The position numbers and the translations under genes are program-made. A stretch of DNA of 9,236 nt, taken from assembly GCA_018302185.1 (NCBI GenBank), contig JAGVZX010000037.1:1-9236 (forward strand). Direction: 5' to 3'. The DNA comes from Candidatus Woesearchaeota archaeon. Lineage in GTDB: Archaea > Nanobdellota > Nanobdellia > Woesearchaeales > UBA10200. Below, piece after piece: positions 6,321-9,236 of this stretch. The notes below the pieces were generated by a model that did no database searches, was not told where the DNA came from, and was given only the letters and a program-made list of their open reading frames with translations. The first letter of the stretch is position 1. Each line of letters starts with the position of its first letter.

Positions 6321-7388
6321 TTACTCTTTTACAAATGTATCAAGGCTTTGTCCTGCTTTATCTAATGCTTCCTTTGTAAGAGCCTGTGCAACATCTGGTT
6401 TTACACCTAAAAATCTTATGTGATAAATAACTGTATTTCCATTACTAGATTTTCTTAATTCACCATCATATAAACTGCCTTTTCCAACATGTGAGCCTTG
6501 AGAAATGCTTACTCCCCCTATGCTTGCACCACCTTTTGTCATTACTCCTCCACCTAATGTTAATGGAGAACCTCCACCTCTAAAACCAGAACCATAATCG
6601 TCAGAACCTGATCTGAAGTCAATATAGGGTCTCTCTTCTTCTACAGGTTGTGCAATCAATACCATATGTCCGGCAGAACTTGGTAGCATAAGTTGTTCAA
6701 TATCTGACATATCAGCGATAAAATCAGCTTTCCAATTATAGTGATTTTGAACTTTATCTATATCTTGGACTTCTCTCCTTTGTCCTCTAGTCAATAAACT
6801 AAATGCACTAAATCCACCTTCCATTAACACTGCAATTTTATAATGGCGATGATCCAGATGATCAGCAAATCTAATTTCAGGGGCAAACTCAGTATCATAA
6901 CTTCCGTCTGGTGAAACAGGCAATAAAGCAACAACCTCTACGACTGGAGTAGTATCTTGTAATCCTTCTACTAATTTATCAAGAAATTCATAAAATGGAT
7001 ATGAAGCTTTTTTCTGAAAAAAAGTTTCGCTTTCACTTCTACCTCTCCATTGTGTAACTTTATGACCTCTTAAATTTGAAGTACCCCATCTTCCAACCTC
7101 TCTTACTAAAAGAGGTGCATGGTAAGTAGCATGACCGGTTACTTCTCTGCCATCTTTTCTTGGGTGCAAATTTACGGCCAATTGTGGGGTACCATTTGCA
7201 ACATTAACAACAACACTAGGAGGATAATTCACAGAAACTTGATCTTCTTTCGCAGCTACCCATCTAAGTTGAGTTGGGTCTAAACCCTGGAGATTATAGG
7301 CAGTTTGTAAATCTCTAACAAAAGTTTCATAACCTGCTATCTGTTCAAGACTTTTTATAGTTGGTATCTGGATTGTAGTTGGCATCAT
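6321..7388 (-). CDS. Uncharacterised 355-residue protein with glycine-rich C-terminal segment
   Basis: I do not recognise this family. Residues 1-250 look like a soluble mixed alpha/beta domain with several tryptophans and many short beta-prone stretches, for example SVVVNVANG (58-66), VVEVVALLPV (149-158) and YKIAVLMEGG (183-192). Residues 261-309 are strikingly glycine-rich (17 Gly in 49) with repeated GG or GGG followed by small and hydrophobic residues, after which a short ordered segment NTVIYHIRFLGVKP (318-331) and a final amphipathic helix follow. No signal peptide, transmembrane segment or conserved cysteines are seen. Arginine is coded by AGA in 17 of 19 cases and Leu often by TTA. 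Translation may begin at either of two tandem ATGs (7386-7388, 7383-7385), five or eight bases after a GGGGG motif. It is the last of four genes inserted between rpl44e and rps27e. The gene is long, intact and certainly coding; function is unknown. Confidence 0.85.
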   Translation of the reverse strand: MMPTTIQIPTIKSLEQIAGYETFVRDLQTAYNLQGLDPTQLRWVAAKEDQVSVNYPPSVVVNVANGTPQLAVNLHPRKDGREVTGHATYHAPLLVREVGRWGTSNLRGHKVTQWRGRSESETFFQKKASYPFYEFLDKLVEGLQDTTPVVEVVALLPVSPDGSYDTEFAPEIRFADHLDHRHYKIAVLMEGGFSAFSLLTRGQRREVQDIDKVQNHYNWKADFIADMSDIEQLMLPSSAGHMVLIAQPVEEERPYIDFRSGSDDYGSGFRGGGSPLTLGGGVMTKGGASIGGVSISQGSHVGKGSLYDGELRKSSNGNTVIYHIRFLGVKPDVAQALTKEALDKAGQSLDTFVKE

Positions 7389-7393
7389 TTCAA

Positions 7394-7425
7394 CCCCCTA
7401 AACTTTTTCAATAAAAATTATAAAA
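7394..7425 (-). promoter_or_regulatory. Promoter and GGGGG start-proximal motif of the 355-residue protein gene
   Basis: A TATA-like TTTTATAATTT lies about 32 bases before the ATG within 7411-7425, and TAGGGGG (7394-7400) lies five bases before it. The 55-base gap to the winged-helix gene leaves room for an independent promoter, although read-through from that gene is also possible. Confidence 0.4.
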
Positions 7426-7443
7426 TAATAAGAATCTAAAATC

Positions 7444-7638
7444 TTATTTCTTGAACCTGTACTGGAACAAATTCCTTTTGCCTGCATTCTTCCAGTCGAT
7501 CATCTTGCACTGCCTTAGCTTTTTCAAGCTTGTTGTGATTGAGCCCAGAGAAATATCTAGCTCTCCAGAAATCTCTTTGCTTGTAAACCACTTTCGCTTG
7601 TTGCCCTTCAAAAAATCATATACTTCCTGTTGTCCCAT
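7444..7638 (-). CDS. Small winged helix-turn-helix DNA-binding protein
   Basis: The 64-residue product has the size and pattern of a minimal MarR/ArsR-like winged-helix domain. A first helix (3-11) is followed by a helix-turn-helix, KEISGELDIS then LGSITTSLKKLRQC (about 21-44), with Ser/Thr-rich recognition helix, and a basic beta-wing (about 46-63) KNAGKRNLFQYRF. There is no room for a ligand or dimerisation domain beyond this core. It probably binds DNA, perhaps controlling itself or its neighbours, but that is inference. Its codons (AAG, AGG, CAG) look more like the chromosomal core genes than those of the adjacent 355-residue gene. The ATG follows GGGGG by seven bases. Upstream is the best consensus promoter of the window. 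Such small wHTH proteins are common in DPANN and other archaea. Confidence 0.8.
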   Translation of the reverse strand: MGQQEVYDFLKGNKRKWFTSKEISGELDISLGSITTSLKKLRQCKMIDWKNAGKRNLFQYRFKK

Positions 7639-7645
7639 GTTAAAT

Positions 7646-7650
7646 CCCCC
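7646..7650 (-). promoter_or_regulatory. GGGGG ribosome-binding-like motif of the wHTH gene
   Basis: TAGGGGGATT precedes the ATG with seven bases between the last G and the start codon. GGGGG can pair with the CCUCC of the 16S rRNA tail with one G:U wobble. The same motif precedes two other genes of this cassette but none of the core genes. Confidence 0.5.
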
Positions 7651-7706
7651 TAATGGTTGTCAATAGTTGTTTCTAACGCCTCTCGACGCTGGGAAATGGC
7701 TATCTG

Positions 7707-7721
7707 CATATAAACCTTTCG
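7707..7721 (-). promoter_or_regulatory. Consensus BRE-TATA promoter of the wHTH gene
   Basis: On the minus strand CGAAAGGTTTATATG fits the archaeal BRE plus TATA pattern (CGAAANNTTTATATA) except at the last position. Transcription would begin near 7682, giving a leader of about 43 bases that runs through a GC-rich patch (7675-7692) standing out from the AT-rich surroundings. Confidence 0.6.
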
Positions 7722-7762
7722 GTTTTATCACTCTGGAATTAGTAACATTAAATATAAGTTTA

Positions 7763-7793
7763 GAACTCCTTTAAAAAGGAACTGTTTAAGTTC
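7763..7793 (-). repeat. Overlapping inverted repeats downstream of the 103-residue gene
   Basis: Two small inverted repeats overlap here: TCCTTT (7767-7772) with AAAGGA (7775-7780) around two bases, and GAACT (7779-7783) with AGTTC (7789-7793) around five bases. GAACT also occurs directly repeated at 7763-7767. They lie about 30-60 bases after the stop of the 103-residue gene and upstream of the wHTH promoter, so they could be a terminator structure or an operator. Confidence 0.35.
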
Positions 7794-7822
7794 GTTATAA
7801 GTAGGATAAACTGATTACTCTA

Positions 7823-8134
7823 TTAATCTATCAATGCAGGTATTAATTTCTCTACTAATGATTTTCTTTCAGGTTGCTTATACTTAAATCCATGCTCAGC
7901 CAGAACCTGAATAACTCCAAATCTTAATTCTTCTCTCGAAGCGTACCCCTGTTGTTCATGTGAGTAACCATGGTTGACAGATGCTCCTTGCCTAGATGTT
8001 CCAATTCCGACCCTTAAGCAGTCAACGCCATTATCTGTATCAAATGCAATTTGATCAACAGAGCAAGGTCCATAATATCTCTGAAACTCATTTATCTGCT
8101 CATCAAGCGCTTTCCTTAATTGCTCAGTTATCAT
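7823..8134 (-). CDS. Uncharacterised 103-residue protein
   Basis: I do not recognise this protein. From the ATG at 8132-8134 it has 103 residues: an N-terminal amphipathic helix (MITEQLRKALDEQINEF), a beta-prone middle with QIAFDTDNGVDCLRVGIGTS (28-47), a polar Gly/Gln/Ser/His stretch (48-64, ASVNHGYSHEQQGYASR region) and a C-terminal helix ending LVEKLIPALID. There are two cysteines, no membrane segment and no known motif. The frame is open up to a TTG at 8144-8146, but a TATA-like box at 8159-8167 is centred 29 bases before the ATG and only about 18 before the TTG, so the ATG is the better start. AGGG lies three bases before it, and the message is probably leaderless or nearly so. It sits alone, with its own promoter, in the cassette between rpl44e and rps27e. 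Confidence 0.7.
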   Translation of the reverse strand: MITEQLRKALDEQINEFQRYYGPCSVDQIAFDTDNGVDCLRVGIGTSRQGASVNHGYSHEQQGYASREELRFGVIQVLAEHGFKYKQPERKSLVEKLIPALID

Positions 8135-8156
8135 AAACCCTAGCAAAAAACATAGA

Positions 8157-8170
8157 GATTATAAATTTAT
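8157..8170 (-). promoter_or_regulatory. TATA box of the 103-residue gene
   Basis: AATTTATAA on the minus strand (8159-8167) is centred 29 bases before the ATG at 8134. It predicts transcription beginning a few bases before that ATG, which argues against the upstream TTG at 8146 as the start codon. Confidence 0.5.
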
Positions 8171-8245
8171 TGGCATAAAATAGCCAGATTAGTATGACCA
8201 CAAAACTATTAATTTTCTTCTATTTCTCAATAAAACTGTGGACGT

Positions 8246-8266
8246 AAAAAAAATTTAGAAAATTCA
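8246..8266 (-). terminator. Probable U-tract terminator of the 253-residue gene
   Basis: On the minus strand the short inverted repeat AATTT-TCT-AAATT is followed directly by a run of eight Ts (8246-8253), about 20-40 bases after the stop of the 253-residue gene. The stem is weak, but the U8 tract fits archaeal termination. It separates this gene from the 103-residue gene. Confidence 0.45.
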
Positions 8267-8286
8267 CCTTTACTTAAACCAATATA

Positions 8287-9048
8287 TTATTTGCCTGCAA
8301 TCATTGGAAGATACTCTGCCCTAAGTGCATCTCTTTTCTCTCTGTATTCTCTGATAGTTGAATCTATTTCTGAGACTAATTCTCTGCCTCCTTTTTTCAG
8401 TGCCAAGTAGCATCTGTCTAAAAATAAGTTAATCTTATCAACATAATTATACTGTTCTCTATCAATATGGCTAAGTCCATCATCAATATCATCTTTCCTT
8501 GAATTCCATCCTTCACCATATGCAAATATCAAAGCGACCCATCCAGCTAAAGCTCCGGCAATTATAGAATCAGTTGCAGCATATGTCGCTCCTCCCACAA
8601 CAGAAGGTATGCCAGCCAATGTCACAGCTGTCTCTAAAAGATCTAATCCTGTATTTTCTCTGATGCCTGATTCATCTTCTAAGGCAATAGCATGTACTTT
8701 TGATGGTAAGCATCTTTCGTTATATGCATTCGCATATTCAATTAATCTATCTCTTAATTCACCAGCTTTTTCTTTAAATGTTCCATGGCTATTGAGATAA
8801 TCTGCTAGAGTATGCCCTTCTTTTCTGTGCCACCAATTATAAGCAAACACCTGATTCTCTGTATAATGCATAAGGGTTAATGCTTTTCTGTCTTCTGTAT
8901 TAAGAGATGCCTGAGGTACATTTGGCAATACCCTATGCCTGTCAAAAATAATTAGTCTTTGCTCAAGGCTAGAAATGCCCTCTCTGACCTTGCTAACAAC
9001 TTTATCCAGAATATCTAAATATACAGGCTGATCCGCTACTGCATCCAT
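8287..9048 (-). CDS. Uncharacterised 253-residue protein with central hydrophobic hairpin
   Basis: I do not recognise this family. The N-terminal 130 residues are predicted mostly helical and charged, with an aromatic patch YNWWHRKEGH (70-79). Residues 137-178 are markedly hydrophobic and small-residue rich: LLETAVTLAGIPSVVGGA (137-154) and SIIAGALAGWVALIFAYG (161-178). These could be one membrane helix or a helical hairpin, with both flanks on the same side. The C-terminal 70 residues are charged and probably coiled, ending with a helix rich in Arg, Glu and Lys (222-245). No signal peptide is apparent. The hydrophobic hairpin between two helical domains recalls the layout of membrane-inserting or pore-forming effectors, but no family signature supports that. 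The ATG follows GGGGG by six bases. It is the first gene after rpl44e and is separated from it by a hairpin terminator. Coding status is firm; function unknown. Confidence 0.82.
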   Translation of the reverse strand: MDAVADQPVYLDILDKVVSKVREGISSLEQRLIIFDRHRVLPNVPQASLNTEDRKALTLMHYTENQVFAYNWWHRKEGHTLADYLNSHGTFKEKAGELRDRLIEYANAYNERCLPSKVHAIALEDESGIRENTGLDLLETAVTLAGIPSVVGGATYAATDSIIAGALAGWVALIFAYGEGWNSRKDDIDDGLSHIDREQYNYVDKINLFLDRCYLALKKGGRELVSEIDSTIREYREKRDALRAEYLPMIAGK

Positions 9049-9054
9049 TAAAAT

Positions 9055-9059
9055 CCCCC
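9055..9059 (-). promoter_or_regulatory. GGGGG ribosome-binding-like motif of the 253-residue gene
   Basis: TAGTGGGGGATTTTA precedes the ATG, with six bases between the last G and the start codon. The sequence around it closely resembles that before the wHTH gene. AT-rich sequence at 9060-9075 could serve as the promoter, overlapping the T-run of the rpl44e terminator. Confidence 0.45.
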
Positions 9060-9071
9060 ACTAAAATAATT

Positions 9072-9091
9072 AAAAAATAATCGTGATTATT
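9072..9091 (-). terminator. Hairpin plus U-tract terminator of rpl44e
   Basis: Three bases after the rpl44e stop, the minus strand reads AATAAT-CACG-ATTATT followed by four further Ts (six in a row counting the stem end). This has the layout of an intrinsic terminator. It would end the L44e transcript before the accessory genes, which fits the view that the insert is expressed separately. Confidence 0.55.
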
Positions 9092-9094
9092 GTT

Positions 9095-9236
9095 TTACTT
9101 AAACTCAACCTTCTTTGCCCTGAAGCCATACCTTTGAACATGCTGCTTCTTGCATTCCTTGCATTCAAACCTTAGGTCTGTCTTCTTTGTGCTTTTCTTT
9201 CCAGTCATCTTAAATGAGGTTACTGCTGGCTTAGAA
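9095..9236 (-). CDS. rpl44e: 50S ribosomal protein L44e, C-terminal part (partial at window edge)
   Basis: The 46 visible residues end in the characteristic L44e C-terminus: KKTDLRFECKECKKQHVQRY then GFRAKKVEFK before a TAA. The CKEC pair is the second half of the L44e zinc-binding site; the first pair lies beyond the window edge. Archaeal L44e proteins are roughly 90-95 residues, so about half is missing. L44e is a large-subunit protein near the E site. In most archaea this gene is followed directly by rps27e and the aIF2-alpha gene; here four unrelated genes intervene. The gene was identified by translating the minus strand directly. Confidence is high because both the zinc motif and the C-terminus match. 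Confidence 0.93.
   Translation of the reverse strand, partial: SKPAVTSFKMTGKKSTKKTDLRFECKECKKQHVQRYGFRAKKVEFK

Noticed and set aside
7711..7728. GAAA-tetraloop-like hairpin (AAACC-GAAA-GGTTT on the minus strand) as an RNA element
   Set aside because: It coincides with the BRE-TATA promoter sequence, so it would lie upstream of the transcript start; the promoter reading explains it.
8135..8146. TTG at 8144-8146 as start of the 103-residue gene, adding four residues
   Set aside because: It lies only about 18 bases from the centre of the TATA-like box and thus probably upstream of the transcript start, and has no ribosome binding site; the ATG at 8134 fits better.
6261..9094. Insertion sequence, integrase-bearing element or CRISPR array in the insert
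   Set aside because: No transposase or integrase motif, no terminal inverted repeats, no clear target-site duplication at the edges, no tRNA-derived attachment site and no regularly spaced repeats were seen.

Overview
The window is a piece of an AT-rich archaeal chromosome. Nop10, aIF2-alpha, and ribosomal proteins S27e and L44e are archaeal/eukaryotic families, and the start regions carry archaeal TATA boxes close to the start codon. Short intergenic spaces, a truncated Hel308-type helicase and a 'bacterial-type' phosphoglycerate mutase would fit a DPANN lineage such as Woesearchaeota or Pacearchaeota, but that placement is inference. Every convincing gene lies on the minus strand, except a possible rightward gene tail at the very left edge.

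Layout from left to right (minus-strand genes therefore read right to left): (1) 1-53, possible C-terminal tail of a plus-strand gene. (2) 104-790, a Hel308-like helicase that stops after the first RecA domain. (3) 875-3924, two consecutive lower-glycolysis genes: cofactor-independent phosphoglycerate mutase (3-phosphoglycerate to 2-phosphoglycerate) and enolase (2-phosphoglycerate to phosphoenolpyruvate). Each has its own promoter region, and the enolase upstream region contains an unusual pair of hairpins. (4) 4083-6215, a classic archaeal translation/ribosome cluster: PAC2-family protein, Nop10 (59 residues), aIF2-alpha and S27e. (5) 6261-9094, an interruption with four protein genes I cannot assign to characterised families, apart from one small winged-helix protein. 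(6) 9095-9236, the C-terminal part of L44e, the usual upstream neighbour of S27e.

The main point of interest is therefore a roughly 2.8-kb accessory cassette wedged between rpl44e and rps27e, which normally sit side by side. It encodes a 253-residue protein with a central hydrophobic hairpin, a 103-residue orphan, a 64-residue winged-helix regulator and a 355-residue orphan with a glycine-rich tail. Three of the four start codons are preceded by an unusual GGGGG motif that none of the core genes use. L44e ends in a hairpin plus U-tract, and S27e has its own TATA box and a near-perfect ribosome binding site, so the ribosomal genes appear to be expressed independently of the insert. I could not identify a function, transposase, integrase, or flanking target-site duplication for the cassette.
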